A stretch of DNA of 64,000 nt, from positions 1 to 64,000 of the forward strand of contig CALQGY020000001.1 of NCBI GenBank assembly GCA_943330235.2, written 5' to 3'. Below are positions 1 through 10,100 of the stretch, in pieces. This DNA is from Candidatus Kuenenia stuttgartensis (GTDB lineage: Bacteria; Gemmatimonadota; Gemmatimonadetes; Gemmatimonadales; Gemmatimonadaceae). Within the stretch, counting starts at the first letter, position 1. Each line of letters begins with the position of its first letter. The translations under genes and the position numbers were made by a program. A model generated the notes under the pieces. That model was not told the DNA's origin. It did not search any database and saw only the letters and a list, made by a program, of their open reading frames with translations.

Positions 1-1125
1 ACCACGCCCGGCAGCCGCCGGCGCCGCGCTGTCGGCCGAGGCCGCGCCACCACCGCGACCGGCGGGCTCAGGGACCTGCGCGCAGATCGACTCAAAGGCG
101 GCGGTAATAGCGCCCACGGGGAACTGCGGCACCGTCGTGCGCGGCATGTACTTGGCCTGCGGCGGAATGCCAAAGGCGTGATCGATCAGCACCTTGCCGT
201 CCATCGCCACCAGCACCGTCGCGCCACCCGCCGCCGCGTCGTTGTACTTCGCGAACAACGACGACACAAACGCCGCGGTGACCGGCGAGCCCGCGCTGGC
301 GCGCTTGATCACGCGGCGCGTGGCGAGGTTGTACGTGTCGCCCGGATAGAGCGTCAGCAACGGCGTGCCGGCATCGGGCGTGTCCTTGCCGTTGTACACG
401 AACCCTTTGTTGCGCCCGACAATCGTGCCCGTGTCGCCGCGCACCACCCACGCCGTGCCCTCGTCTTCCGAGATGGCCAGCAGGTTTGGGTAGCGCGGGA
501 TGATAGAATCGGCCAGGTCGGCCAGCCGCTCGCGCGCGACGACGTGTTGATCAATGCCCACGCCGCGCAGGTACGCGAAGCCCTTCTGGTACCCGGGGTA
601 CTCCATGATGAAGTTGTTGTTGGACGGCGCACCGCGCACGAGGAAGTCGCCAAGAATGGAGGCACCCGCCGACGAGCCGCCCACCACGCCACCGCGCGCG
701 AGGACTTCGTTAAACGCCGCTTCGGTCTTCGTGCCAGCGTAGGCATCCACGAGGTGGAACTGCCGTCCGCCTTCAAACCAGATGCCGCCGGCCTTCTTGA
801 GCACGGCCACAAACGAATCGGCGTCGGCCAGCTTCCGATCTTTCGTGAAGTACGTGTAGACGTGCTTCGCACCGTACTGCTTCCATCCGCGCGTGCTGGG
901 CCCGTCCTGCGGATAGCTGTCGGCGCCCCCGGCATTGGGCACGGTGACAATCAGCGCATCCGGACCGCCCGCGGCCTTGATGAACGCCTCATAAATCTCC
1001 GGCCCCATAGAACCGCCACCGACTACGATGACAGTGCCCTTGGCGGGTCCGACCTTGGGTGGCGTGGCGCCCTGCGCGAGCAGGAGGCTGGGCAGGGCGA
1101 TGAGACTGCAGAACAGTGCGCGCAT
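1..1125 (-). CDS. Cyanophycinase-like S51 serine peptidase fused to a degenerate beta-lactamase-like domain (3' end outside window)
   Basis: This reading frame is absent from the ORF track because its stop lies beyond the window edge; I translated 375 codons from ATG at 1125. A short hydrophobic signal-like segment (residues 1-18) is followed by an S51/cyanophycinase-type fold: an N-terminal VIVVGGGS loop (33-39), FEGGRQ (117-122) and the nucleophile elbow GGSSAGAS (149-156), where Ser152 should be the catalytic serine. From about residue 300 the sequence changes to the start of a class C beta-lactamase/S12-like domain (VLVAMDGKVLIDHAFG). Where that family carries the SxxK catalytic motif this protein reads AITA, so the domain looks catalytically dead. 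Family members cleave cyanophycin or other acidic peptides; the substrate here is unknown. An Ala/Gly-rich linker follows before the cut. Confidence 0.8.
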   Translation of the reverse strand, partial: MRALFCSLIALPSLLLAQGATPPKVGPAKGTVIVVGGGSMGPEIYEAFIKAAGGPDALIVTVPNAGGADSYPQDGPSTRGWKQYGAKHVYTYFTKDRKLADADSFVAVLKKAGGIWFEGGRQFHLVDAYAGTKTEAAFNEVLARGGVVGGSSAGASILGDFLVRGAPSNNNFIMEYPGYQKGFAYLRGVGIDQHVVARERLADLADSIIPRYPNLLAISEDEGTAWVVRGDTGTIVGRNKGFVYNGKDTPDAGTPLLTLYPGDTYNLATRRVIKRASAGSPVTAAFVSSLFAKYNDAAAGGATVLVAMDGKVLIDHAFGIPPQAKYMPRTTVPQFPVGAITAAFESICAQVPEPAGRGGGAASADSAAPAAAGRG

Positions 1126-1229
1126 GAGGACCGTCGGAGGTTCGGAGACAACGGGGGGCTGCTCCAAACTACGGCGGGCGGGCGGAATCCGCTGGCGTGT
1201 CCGCATGCGCCGCGGCCGACGCGGCTCAA

Positions 1230-2024
1230 TTACGCCGGGCCCGCCCCGTCCTCATCGCCGTCGTCATCATCATCGCCGTAGCTGGCCGCCGCCAACGCGG
1301 AAAATTGACGCGCGAGTCGCAGCTGCCACGACGGGTCCCGCTGCAGCGCGGCGGGCAGCGGGGCGGTGGCCACGCCGGCGTCAGCGCAGATTTCCGCCAG
1401 CAGCGCCTTTCCGTCCACGTACACCAGCGTATCGGCGTGCAGCCCCGAGAAGACGTGCACGCCATCCACCTGAATGGTGTACGCCAGCACGAACTCGCTG
1501 ACGCCGAGATCGTGCGTGAGGTCGGGTTCATGGACGAAGCAGGTGATGTCGCTGAGCCGATCGGTGATGGTGGCGCCGACACCGGGTTCCACCGTTTCGA
1601 CGGCCCACAGACCCAGCGGTACGTGCACCGAGGCCGTCACGAGCGCGCGCGCGTCGGCGTCGGCGCGCTTCCCGGCCGCATCGTCCAGCCACGCGGCGGC
1701 AATGGGCCTGCCGAGCGATGGCGGCTCGTACGTGCACAGCGACCAGGCGGTGAAGAGATCGGCGGCCCCTTCGTCGATATCCTCGTCCTCCGTCACGCCC
1801 CACGCATCGAGCGCCGCGTCAATCCACTCGGGGCGGAGCTTCTTGTCGGCCCAGTCTAGCAGATCCTGCCCGACGCGCTTTTGCCGCTGCAGCAGAACAT
1901 CGCCACGCAGCCATTCCGCCCGCGCATCGGCCGGCAGTGCCGCCGCTTCGGGGGGCACGGCGGCACCGTGACATTTCTTGAACTTTTTGCCGGAGCCACA
2001 GGGGCATGGGTGATTGCGATCCAT
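1230..2024 (-). CDS. SEC-C zinc-motif protein of unknown function
   Basis: A 264-residue protein opening with a complete SEC-C motif, CPCGSGKKFKKCHG (residues 7-20), the zinc-binding sequence best known from the C-terminus of SecA. Here it is at the very N-terminus. The remainder (residues about 40-240) is acidic and soluble with no motif I recognise. The tail is a run of Asp/Glu (GDDDDDGDED). The ATG start sits directly before the motif, so the start is secure. The gene lies 55 bp downstream of pilC on the same strand, with a weak hairpin between them. SEC-C modules are often found on proteins that touch the ribosome or the Sec machinery, but the role here is unknown. Confidence 0.8.
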   Translation of the reverse strand: MDRNHPCPCGSGKKFKKCHGAAVPPEAAALPADARAEWLRGDVLLQRQKRVGQDLLDWADKKLRPEWIDAALDAWGVTEDEDIDEGAADLFTAWSLCTYEPPSLGRPIAAAWLDDAAGKRADADARALVTASVHVPLGLWAVETVEPGVGATITDRLSDITCFVHEPDLTHDLGVSEFVLAYTIQVDGVHVFSGLHADTLVYVDGKALLAEICADAGVATAPLPAALQRDPSWQLRLARQFSALAAASYGDDDDDGDEDGAGPA

Positions 2025-2041
2025 TCGCGCAATGTAATGTG

Positions 2042-2067
2042 GGGCGCCTGCCGATTGGCGGACGCCC
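2042..2067 (-). terminator. Imperfect GC-rich hairpin after pilC
   Basis: The arms GGGCGCCTGCC and GGCGGACGCCC pair around a GATT loop with two mismatches. It lies between the pilC stop and the SEC-C gene start. There is no T tract on the minus strand, so a terminator role is only possible. Confidence 0.3.
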
Positions 2068-2079
2068 TCACCCCCCGCC

Positions 2080-3276
2080 CTACTTCACCGCATTCACCAT
2101 GTCAAAGATCGGCAGGTACATCGCGACAATCATGCCGCCCACCACCACGCCGAGGAACACGATCATGATCGGCTCCAGCAGCGAGAGCAGCGCGCTCACG
2201 GCGGCGTCCACTTCGTCGTCGTAGAAGTCGGCAATCTTGGTCAGCATTTCGTCTAGGCCGCCGGTCTGTTCACCCACCGCAATCATGCTGATCACCATGG
2301 GCGGGAACACCTGCGATTTCTGCAGCGGACCGGCAATCGTTTCGCCGCCGGCGATGCTGGCGCGGCTGCCCATGATGGCGTCCTGCACCACACGGTTGCC
2401 CGACGTGCGCGCCGTGATTTCGAGACCGTCCAGAATGCTCACGCCCGATGAGATGAGCGTGCCCAGCGTGCGCGTGAAGCGCGACACCGCCGACTTGCGC
2501 AGCACGTCGCCCAGCACCGGCACATGCAGCAGCATGCGGTCGATCACCAACTGACCGCTGGACGTGGCGTAGTACTTCTTGACGAGATACGCGGTCCCGC
2601 TGCCGCCAAGCAGCAGCGCCCACCAGTACGTGTTCAGGAATCCTGACGCGCCGATCACGATCCGCGTGGGCAGCGGCAGCTCTTGGCCGATGCTGCCGAA
2701 CATGCTGGCAAACACCGGGATCACCTTCCAGAGCAGAATGACCACGCAGAGCGCGGCCACGCACATGATCACCGTGGGGTAGATCATCGCGCCTTTCACC
2801 TTCCGCACCAGCGCGTCGTTCTTCTCCATGAAGATCGCCAGGCGATTCAGGATGGTATCGAGAATACCGCCGGCCTCGCCGGCGGCCACCATGTTGGTGT
2901 ACAGGTCGGAGAACGCCTTGGGATGCTTGCGCATGGCGTCGGCGACCGTGTTGCCCGACTCCACGTCGAACACCACTTCACGCACCGTCGCCGCCAGCGC
3001 CTTGTTCTCGGACTGACGCGCCAAAATGTCCAGCGCCTGTACCAGCGGTAGACCGGCGTTGATCATCGTCGAGAACTGGCGGGTGAAGATCACGATGTCG
3101 CGCATCTTGATCGACCCTGAGTTCTTCTTCGGCAACCCCTTCGACTCATCCACTTTCAAGATGGTCAGGCGCTGCCGGCGCAGCTGCGCGACCGCCTCGT
3201 CGCGGTTGGGCGCGTCGATGGTGGCAGACTTCAGCTCACCTTTGATGGAGCGAGCGGTATACGTAAACGTGGGCAT
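2080..3276 (-). CDS. pilC: Type IV pilus inner-membrane platform protein PilC (GspF family)
   Basis: The 398-residue product has the standard length of PilC/GspF. It begins with the typical MPTFTYTARSIKGE, followed by two cytoplasmic T2SSF helical domains (about residues 60-190 and 265-385), each ending in transmembrane helices (about 168-195, 218-240 and 370-395). Family motifs are present, including FTRQFSTMINAGLPLVQAL near residue 65 and the second-domain equivalent FTRTLGTLISSGVSIL. The family forms the inner-membrane platform on which the PilB and PilT motors act. The gene is the last of pilB-pilT-pilC, all on the minus strand with short gaps. No pilin, pilM-Q or pilD gene is in the window. 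Confidence 0.95.
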   Translation of the reverse strand: MPTFTYTARSIKGELKSATIDAPNRDEAVAQLRRQRLTILKVDESKGLPKKNSGSIKMRDIVIFTRQFSTMINAGLPLVQALDILARQSENKALAATVREVVFDVESGNTVADAMRKHPKAFSDLYTNMVAAGEAGGILDTILNRLAIFMEKNDALVRKVKGAMIYPTVIMCVAALCVVILLWKVIPVFASMFGSIGQELPLPTRIVIGASGFLNTYWWALLLGGSGTAYLVKKYYATSSGQLVIDRMLLHVPVLGDVLRKSAVSRFTRTLGTLISSGVSILDGLEITARTSGNRVVQDAIMGSRASIAGGETIAGPLQKSQVFPPMVISMIAVGEQTGGLDEMLTKIADFYDDEVDAAVSALLSLLEPIMIVFLGVVVGGMIVAMYLPIFDMVNAVK

Positions 3277-3336
3277 GACGGGCTCCTATAGGACCGATCT
3301 CGGCGACGTGCCGTGACCGCAACAACAGCTGCCTTG

Positions 3337-4491
3337 CTACTTGCGCAATCCACCCACCAACAGGCGATCGCTCGCTCGGCTGGCGGTCAACGCGGAGTCA
3401 TCGGTCGGTCCCTTGCCGATCATGCGCAGGAACTCGTTGGGATCGCCGGACGACCGCGTGCACTCGTCGGCGCTCACCTGACGCGTCACGTACAGCTGAT
3501 ACAGGGCGTCGTTCATGGTCTGCATACCGAACTTCTTGCCCGACTGCATCAGCGAGTAGATCTGGTGCACCTTGTCGTCGCGGATGAGCGACCGGATGGC
3601 CGGCGTCACCACCAGAATCTCCGACGCCATCGCTCGACCGCGACCGGCGATTTTCGGCATCAGGACCTGGGTGATGATCCCCTCCAGCACGAACGCCAGC
3701 TGCGCCCGCACTTGGCTCTGCTGATGACTGGGGAACACGTCGATGATGCGGTTGATCGCTTCGGCCGCACTGTTGGTGTGCAGGGTGGCGAAGACCAGGT
3801 GACCCGTTTCCGCAATGGTGAGCGCCGCCTGAATAGTCTCCAGGTCGCGCATTTCGCCGATGAGGATGACGTCCGGATCTTCGCGCAAGGCATACTTGAG
3901 CGCCGAGGCGAAGCTCTTCGTGTCCGCGCCCACTTCGCGCTGATTGATGATGCAGTTACGGTGCCGGTGGATGAACTCGATCGGATCTTCCACCGTGATG
4001 ATGTGTCCGCGCCGCTCGGTGTTGATCTTGTCAATCATCGCCGCCAACGTCGTGCTCTTGCCCGACCCCGTGGGCCCGGTGACCAGTACCAACCCACGCG
4101 GGCGCTCGGCGAACGTCGCAATGATCGGCGCCAATTGGAGGTCGGCGAACGTCTTGATCTGGAACGGGATCTGGCGGATGACCATGCTCACGCAGCCGCG
4201 CTGCTTGAACACGTTGCCGCGAAAGCGCGAGAGATTCGCGATGCCGAACGAGAAGTCCAGCTCGTCCTCCATCTCGAACCGCTTCTTCTGATTTTCTGTC
4301 AGCACCGAGTACGCCAGCTGCAGCGTGTCGCGCGGCGTCAGCGTGTGCTCGACGTTCGAATTCGTAATGTCCCCGTCGATGCGCATCTTCGGCCGGTCGC
4401 CGGCCGTGATATGCAAGTCTGATGCGTCGCGCTCGATCATTTCATCGAGCAGCGTGCGCAGCGAGACGGTGGGTGAAGCCGGTGCGGTCAT
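3337..4491 (-). CDS. pilT: Type IV pilus retraction ATPase PilT
   Basis: The 384-residue product is a secretion-superfamily ATPase that depolymerises pili for twitching and for DNA uptake. The N-terminal PAS-like domain starts with DASDLHITAG. The Walker A motif GPTGSGKST is at residues 139-147, the Asp box ITVEDPIEF near 165, Walker B LIGEMRDLE near 210 and the His box TLHTNSA near 237. The PilT-specific retraction motif AIRNLIRE appears as AIRSLIRD (298-305), which separates it from PilB-type extension motors. The ATG start fits the family N-terminus. The gene lies between pilB (94 bp upstream) and pilC (60 bp downstream), so co-transcription is likely. Confidence 0.96.
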   Translation of the reverse strand: MTAPASPTVSLRTLLDEMIERDASDLHITAGDRPKMRIDGDITNSNVEHTLTPRDTLQLAYSVLTENQKKRFEMEDELDFSFGIANLSRFRGNVFKQRGCVSMVIRQIPFQIKTFADLQLAPIIATFAERPRGLVLVTGPTGSGKSTTLAAMIDKINTERRGHIITVEDPIEFIHRHRNCIINQREVGADTKSFASALKYALREDPDVILIGEMRDLETIQAALTIAETGHLVFATLHTNSAAEAINRIIDVFPSHQQSQVRAQLAFVLEGIITQVLMPKIAGRGRAMASEILVVTPAIRSLIRDDKVHQIYSLMQSGKKFGMQTMNDALYQLYVTRQVSADECTRSSGDPNEFLRMIGKGPTDDSALTASRASDRLLVGGLRK

Positions 4492-4585
4492 CGGGGAGCG
4501 GAATACGTGAGCCAGTACGAAGAACTCGGGTTCATCGTCTCAAGGACGAACGGCCACGAGCGAGGAAACCCACCGTCACAGCAAC

Positions 4586-6427
4586 TCAACTCGATGTTTC
4601 ACGGATGACCTGTTCGAGCGTCGTAACGCCCTTGAGGACCTTCAGCCAGCCGTCCATGCGGAGCGTCAGCATCCCTTCGTTGATGGCCCCCTCACGCAGC
4701 ACCTGCACGTCGCAGTTCTGCATGACGAGCTTCTTGATGGGCGGCGTGAGAAACATCACTTCGTACAGACCCTGACGACCCTTGAGCCCCGTCCCGCCGC
4801 ACGCGTCACACCCGTGCCCCTTAAAGAAGGGCAGCTCGCCGATGGTGGTATCCAGCGACAGGTTGGTGAGGAATGGCACGGCATCCGGCTGCGCCCTGGA
4901 CTTGGCGTTCTCCAGCGCTTCTTCGGTGAAGCGGAGATCGCGCAACGTGGTACTGCGCGTCACCTTGGCCCCGATCAGTTCGGCATCGTCCGGCTCGTAC
5001 TTCACTTTGCAACTGGAGCAGATGCGGCGCACGAGACGCTGCGCCAGGATGAGATTGAGCGCCGACGCCACGTTGAACGGCTCCAACCCCATATCCAGCA
5101 GACGCGTGATGGTTTCCGGCGCGGAGTTCGTGTGCAACGTGCTCATGACCATGTGGCCCGTGAGCGCCGCCTTAATGGCGATACTGCCCGTTTCCAGGTC
5201 ACGAATTTCGCCCACCATGATGACGTTCGGATCTTGCCGCAAGAACGCCTTGAGTGCTGCGGCGAACGTCATGCCGATCTCGGTCCGCACCTGCACCTGA
5301 TTGATGCCAAACAGGTTGTACTCCACCGGATCTTCGGCGGTCATGATGTTCAAGTCGCCGGTGTTGATCTTCGACAGTGCCGAGTACAACGTGGTTGTCT
5401 TGCCCGATCCCGTAGGCCCGGTCACGAGCACCATGCCATACGGATTCGAAATGGCCTCCATCAGCTCGCGCTCGGCGCGGGGCTCAATACCGAACTTCTC
5501 GAGATCGAGCGTCAGGTTGCCCTTGTCGAGAATTCGCAGCACGATCTTCTCACCGAAGAGCGTGGGCAGCGAGCTGACGCGGAAGTCGATGACTTTTTTG
5601 CCGACTTTGAGCTTGATGCGCCCGTCCTGCGGCACGCGCCGTTCGGCGATATTCAGTGACGCCATGATCTTGAAACGCGAGATCAGCGCCGCGCGCATCT
5701 TGAGGGGCGGCTTCATGACTTCGGTGAGCGCACCGTCAATGCGGTAGCGCACGCGCAGCTCGTGTTCGAAGCACTCGAAATGGATGTCGGACGCGCCCTT
5801 GTTGACGGCGTTGGTCAGAATGGCATTAATGAGTTTGACGACGGGTGCTTCGTCTACCTGCGCGGCGAGCGCGTTGGCTTCATTAACGTCCGCGTCGGTC
5901 TCGAGCACCTCAACGTCATCATCGTCTGCCGCGATGTCCTGCAGCAGCGACTGCATCTGGATTTCATTCGCTTCGTAGTGCTTTTCAATCGCGGCGCGCA
6001 TGGAATACTCGCCGGCCAGCACAGGCACGATGTCGTAGCGCGTGATGAACTTGAGATCATCCACCACCCCCATCGATGTGGGGTCGGCGATGGCCACGGT
6101 GAGCTGACGTCCATCGCGTTTGAGCGGCAGCACGGTGTGCTTGGACGCCAGTTCGGCCGGGATGAGTTTGAGCAGCCGCGTGTCCACTTCGAAGCGCGAG
6201 AGGTCCACCGCCGGCATACGATACTGGCGGGCCAGCATGCGCACGACTTCTGTTTCGGGGACCATCCCCATTTTGACCACGGTCAGACCAAGCCGCTGAC
6301 CCGGGAACTGGGACTGTTCCTGGAGCGCCTTGGTCAGCTGGTCGCGCGTGAGTAGCCCCTCTTTCATGAGGAGATCGCCGAGTCGTTCGGCGGCGCGAGA
6401 TGGAATAGGAGCGGCGGGTGCGGCCAT
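4586..6427 (-). CDS. pilB: Type IV pilus extension ATPase PilB
   Basis: The 613-residue product is the hexameric motor that powers pilus assembly. The N-terminal MshEN-type domain (about 1-160) binds nucleotide or cyclic-di-GMP in related proteins. The catalytic core carries Walker A GPTGSGKTTTL (337-347), the Asp box TAEDPVEYNLFGINQVQV near 363, Walker B VGEIRDLET near 405 and the His box TLHTNSAPET near 430. Two Cys pairs (CSSCK and CDACGGTG, about 475-550) form the zinc-binding element typical of PilB/GspE and absent from PilT. An acidic insert (DDDDVEVLETDADV) links the N-domain to the core. It leads the pilB-pilT-pilC group. Confidence 0.96.
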   Translation of the reverse strand: MAAPAAPIPSRAAERLGDLLMKEGLLTRDQLTKALQEQSQFPGQRLGLTVVKMGMVPETEVVRMLARQYRMPAVDLSRFEVDTRLLKLIPAELASKHTVLPLKRDGRQLTVAIADPTSMGVVDDLKFITRYDIVPVLAGEYSMRAAIEKHYEANEIQMQSLLQDIAADDDDVEVLETDADVNEANALAAQVDEAPVVKLINAILTNAVNKGASDIHFECFEHELRVRYRIDGALTEVMKPPLKMRAALISRFKIMASLNIAERRVPQDGRIKLKVGKKVIDFRVSSLPTLFGEKIVLRILDKGNLTLDLEKFGIEPRAERELMEAISNPYGMVLVTGPTGSGKTTTLYSALSKINTGDLNIMTAEDPVEYNLFGINQVQVRTEIGMTFAAALKAFLRQDPNVIMVGEIRDLETGSIAIKAALTGHMVMSTLHTNSAPETITRLLDMGLEPFNVASALNLILAQRLVRRICSSCKVKYEPDDAELIGAKVTRSTTLRDLRFTEEALENAKSRAQPDAVPFLTNLSLDTTIGELPFFKGHGCDACGGTGLKGRQGLYEVMFLTPPIKKLVMQNCDVQVLREGAINEGMLTLRMDGWLKVLKGVTTLEQVIRETSS

Positions 6428-6512
6428 ACCCTTTCAGGGATCGTCAGTTCATGGATGCCAGACTATTACGAGGCTGAGGGCACGCCTCACATTGGAATGG
6501 ACGGTGCCCGTC

Positions 6513-7040
6513 CTAAAACGTCACCGCGGGCGCCAGCAAGCTGGCGGTCGCGGGTCCGATGCCACGGACGTGACGGAGGTCGTCAATGGACTGAAAGGGC
6601 CCGTGCGATTCCCGCCAGGCCACAATCCGGCGTGCGAGCGCCGGTCCCACTCTGGGTAGTCCTTCCAATTCCGTCAGCGTCGCGCGGTTCACGTCCACCA
6701 CCTTCGGCGTGTGCGGGGGCACGATCTGTGAGGAAGGTTTCGGCGCTTCCTCCCCCGAACTGGAGCGGTCGGCAGCGAGTTGGGTGGGACGGTTGCCACG
6801 CCGCGTTGAGCCGCCGGTTCGGGTGCGTTTCGTCCCGGATCGTCGGGCCGAATCGACCGCCGAAATCTGCCGAGCGAGCGCCCGCTCGCCGATAGAGCCC
6901 CCGTCTTGGCCGTCCACGGGTACGCCGGCGGCATGTAGTTCGCGGGCGAACCGGCTCGCCGACACCAGGCGGACCGCGCCGCCCAGGCAGGCGACGGCGG
7001 CGAGGAAGAGGAGAGCGTGGCGTTCCGCGGTGGTGGGCAT
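6513..7040 (-). CDS. ComEA-like helix-hairpin-helix DNA-binding protein
   Basis: The 175-residue product has one N-terminal membrane segment (about residues 8-26, ALLFLAAVACLGGAVRLV), a low-complexity basic/Ser-rich linker (about 50-110), and a C-terminal tandem helix-hairpin-helix domain starting VVDVNRATLTELEGLPRVG and ending in a second hairpin LRHVRGIGPATASLL. This order matches ComEA, the periplasmic DNA receptor of natural competence. Its position 85 bp upstream of pilB, on the same strand, fits a pilus-driven DNA uptake role, although no comEC or comF is present here. The short HhH-only form also occurs in proteins of unknown role. Confidence 0.85.
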   Translation of the reverse strand: MPTTAERHALLFLAAVACLGGAVRLVSASRFARELHAAGVPVDGQDGGSIGERALARQISAVDSARRSGTKRTRTGGSTRRGNRPTQLAADRSSSGEEAPKPSSQIVPPHTPKVVDVNRATLTELEGLPRVGPALARRIVAWRESHGPFQSIDDLRHVRGIGPATASLLAPAVTF

Positions 7041-7130
7041 GGCCGCACAGTACGCCGGCCGGCCCGGACCATCATCACCGTTTTCCCGCGCGGGCGTCCA
7101 ATTTGTTGCCTGACCGTAGGCGACCCCGCC

Positions 7131-7190
7131 GGCGCTTACGCAGGCGCTTACGCGGGCGCCCCCGCGGGCGCTTACGCAGGCGTTACCGCA
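7131..7190. repeat. Five 12-bp tandem repeats running over the sprA stop codon
   Basis: Five phase-locked 12-bp units (GGCGCTTACGCA and variants) end inside the 3' end of the sprA homologue. The sprA stop (TAA on the minus strand, 7183-7185) lies in the last unit. Three of the other units also contain TAA on that strand. This is one of several 12-bp-period arrays in the window. Confidence 0.85.
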
Positions 7191-10100
7191 GCTCCCCGGC
7201 GAAGAACCGCATCTGCAGAATTACGCTGATGACCGTGTTCGACATCCGCCGGTTGTAGTTCCGGTCAAACGTGATGATGTGCGAACCCGTCATGCTGAAG
7301 GTCAGCAGCTCGGAGACGTCCGTGTTCGCGTTCAGGTTGAACGCTTGGCGCCCGTTGTTGGTCAGCACCGACGACGAGAACGCGGATCCTGCCAGCGGCA
7401 GCTCGCTCGCGCCCCCCACCGACGCCACCGACTCCTCCGACTGATACGACAGCTGCGTCCGCATCTGTCCCGTGCGGGTATTCCACTTCTTGGGGAGTTT
7501 GATGTTCCGCGACAGATCGAAGGACACGCGCCGCGTGTCACCGGTGGTGAGCGATCCTGGGCGGGCGTCTTCGCGGTGCGTGCGGTCCAGCGACCCGTTG
7601 GTGGTCAGGTTCCCGAGGAACTTCCACGTGATGGAGCCGGAGATGGGCCGGCTACGCGCCGTCGTGCTGCTGCGATCGGCCAGTCCGCCGCTCTCGTTCG
7701 GGATCTGGGTCTCCTGCTCGTTCACCACGTAGCGGCCATTCAGCGAGACCATGGAGATGATTTTGGTGAACCGCGCCGGCCGCCAGCTCCACCGCACACT
7801 GATGTCCGGATAGGTGCGGCGTTCGCTGGTGATCAGCGCCTGGAATCCATCCAGCGCGCGGCGCGTCCACGTCTCCGTGGTGCCGCGCTCGAAGCGCGAC
7901 TGCAGGTTGAGCGACAGCGGCAGGTTGAGCGCGCCGATGGTGCTGAAGTTCTGCACGCGCCCCGCCGTGCTGGCCAGCGTGCCGCCGGGCAGGCCGCGGA
8001 ACGACTCCACGCCCCCCAACCCCAGCTGATAGCCCGAGCCCGGGGCAAAGACCGTGTTGTCGTAGTTGGACGTGAGATCACGCTGCCATGTGATGTCGGC
8101 CGGCGCGAACATCTTCCCCAAACGATGCAGGAAGGACTTGTCGGACGTGCGGGCCATCAGCAGGCGCCCGAGCTGCAGCTGCGTGCCCGCGGTGAACGAC
8201 TGCGCGGCGCCTAACCGTTTGGGCAGCCGGAACGCGCCGGTCGTATCGCCTTCGCGCAGCAGCGCACGCGCATTGGGATCTTTCGACAATCGAAACGTCG
8301 ATCGGAAATCGAGCCTCGGCTGCAGCCATAGCGACACATTGGGCTGGAAGAGCACGCCGCTGGTCAGGTTGCGGTCCTGCTCCAGCCCCACCGACGCCCC
8401 CAACAACCGCAAGCGCTCCGCGGCCGCGGCCTGCCGTCGATCCGTGCTGTCGGCCGTCATCGCGACGCCCTGATAATTGCGCAGGTCCAGTACCTGCCGC
8501 GCGTCCATGCTGGCCGACAGGCTTGTGGTGGGGCGGAACTCGAGACGCGCCGCGTTCACCCACGCATGCGTGAGTCCGGTGATGACTTGCCCCGTGTCCG
8601 ACTCCGCCGAGGCGGCCTTGGTGAAGCTCGTGGTGGAATTCGTGTTGCGGGCGAGCGAACTGGTGAGACGGAATTGCGTTGGCGCCCAACGATACGATTG
8701 GCCGCGCACGTTGCGTATCATCTCGGTCTCGCGCAAAAAGCGCGGCAGCATGCCGAACATCGCGTTCACCACGCGCGGCAATTTGTTCTCGCGCCGGTCG
8801 TCGCTGATATCGAGCGTGGCGCCCATCACGTAGTTGGCGGTGCTCCCTTCTTGGAAGGCGCTCTGGGTCGCCCCCTTGGACCACGCGCCAGACATCGACA
8901 GGCCATTCAGCACGGGCGCGTACCATCCCGCCGTGAGCGGCGTGGCGCGACGCAGGGCGACCGAGTAGTTCACGCGCGAATCGCTGGGATTCCGCAGCCC
9001 GTCAATGCCGCTGGCGCGCACGTCCGATTTGTTGATGAACAGCGGCTGCACGCCAGAGCCGGCGTAGTCGATGTTGAACGGCATCACCAGGCCAAGCCGC
9101 GCCGGCAGCATGCGTTCCAAGTGCAGCGTCGTGCCCAGACTGACACCACTCGTGGTCAGGAAACTCGGGTCTTCGCCTAACTGCCGGAAGTTCGGATCAC
9201 GCCGGCTGACGTTGACGCGGAAGTCGGCCAGATCGCCGGCGTTCATCGACAGCCCCAGCTCGCCCGCAAAGCCGGCCGCATCGACCACATCGGAGAGGCG
9301 GATGTCGTTTACCCACAGCTCGAGCGTGTCGTTGGCCAGAATGCCACTGCCACCGCGCGGCACGCTGTCCACGCGCACGAGCCCCACCGACAGCTCCTGC
9401 ACGCCCGCCAGATTGGGCGGCGTCACGCTGGGATCCGCGCTGTACACGATGTAACCGTCCTGACAGACCGCGTAGCGACGCACCGTGACGCCGCGCGGTA
9501 ATCCCGAACGTTTGATCAGCTCGAGATCCGTGCCTTTGCACGCCAGCGAATCGGTTGAGCCTTTCAGGAAATTGTTTTCCAACTGTGCGCGCAGTATTTG
9601 GAATCGCGTCAGATCCACTCGCACTTCCGGATCCCACGCGCTCTGCGCCGGACCGGAATTCACGGGCGTGCGATACATGTAGAAATTGTTTTCGTCGCGT
9701 CCGACCTTGATGTAGCCGTTGAGTTCTCCCGACGGTCCCCACCCATTGCCGCGACCGCGCATCCACACGCGCAGCGTGCGGTAGCCCATGAACGACTTCG
9801 TCCCCTCGGGGAAACGGAAGAACGCTTCGGCACGATCGAACGTGCGGAACTGCTGGCCCGCGACACCGGCCTGCAGGCGCAGTGCGCGCTCGTTGATCTG
9901 GACGCGCGTATTCTCGTAGCCCGACAACCGGTTCTCTGGCGCCTGCACCACACCCGGTGGCGGCGAATACGGGAGCACCGACGATGAGTCGAGCGTGCCT
10001 ACCACACTGGCAATGACGTAACCGCCGGCCAGCGCCGCCGAATCGCCCGCCGCGCCGCTGATGGGGCGATCGGCGCGCTTGAGCCACGGGGCGCCCACGA

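Noticed and set aside
178-1281. 367-residue plus-strand ORF at the left edge
   Set aside because: It is antisense to the S51 peptidase frame, which has intact catalytic motifs and a signal peptide but is missing from the track because it runs off the window.
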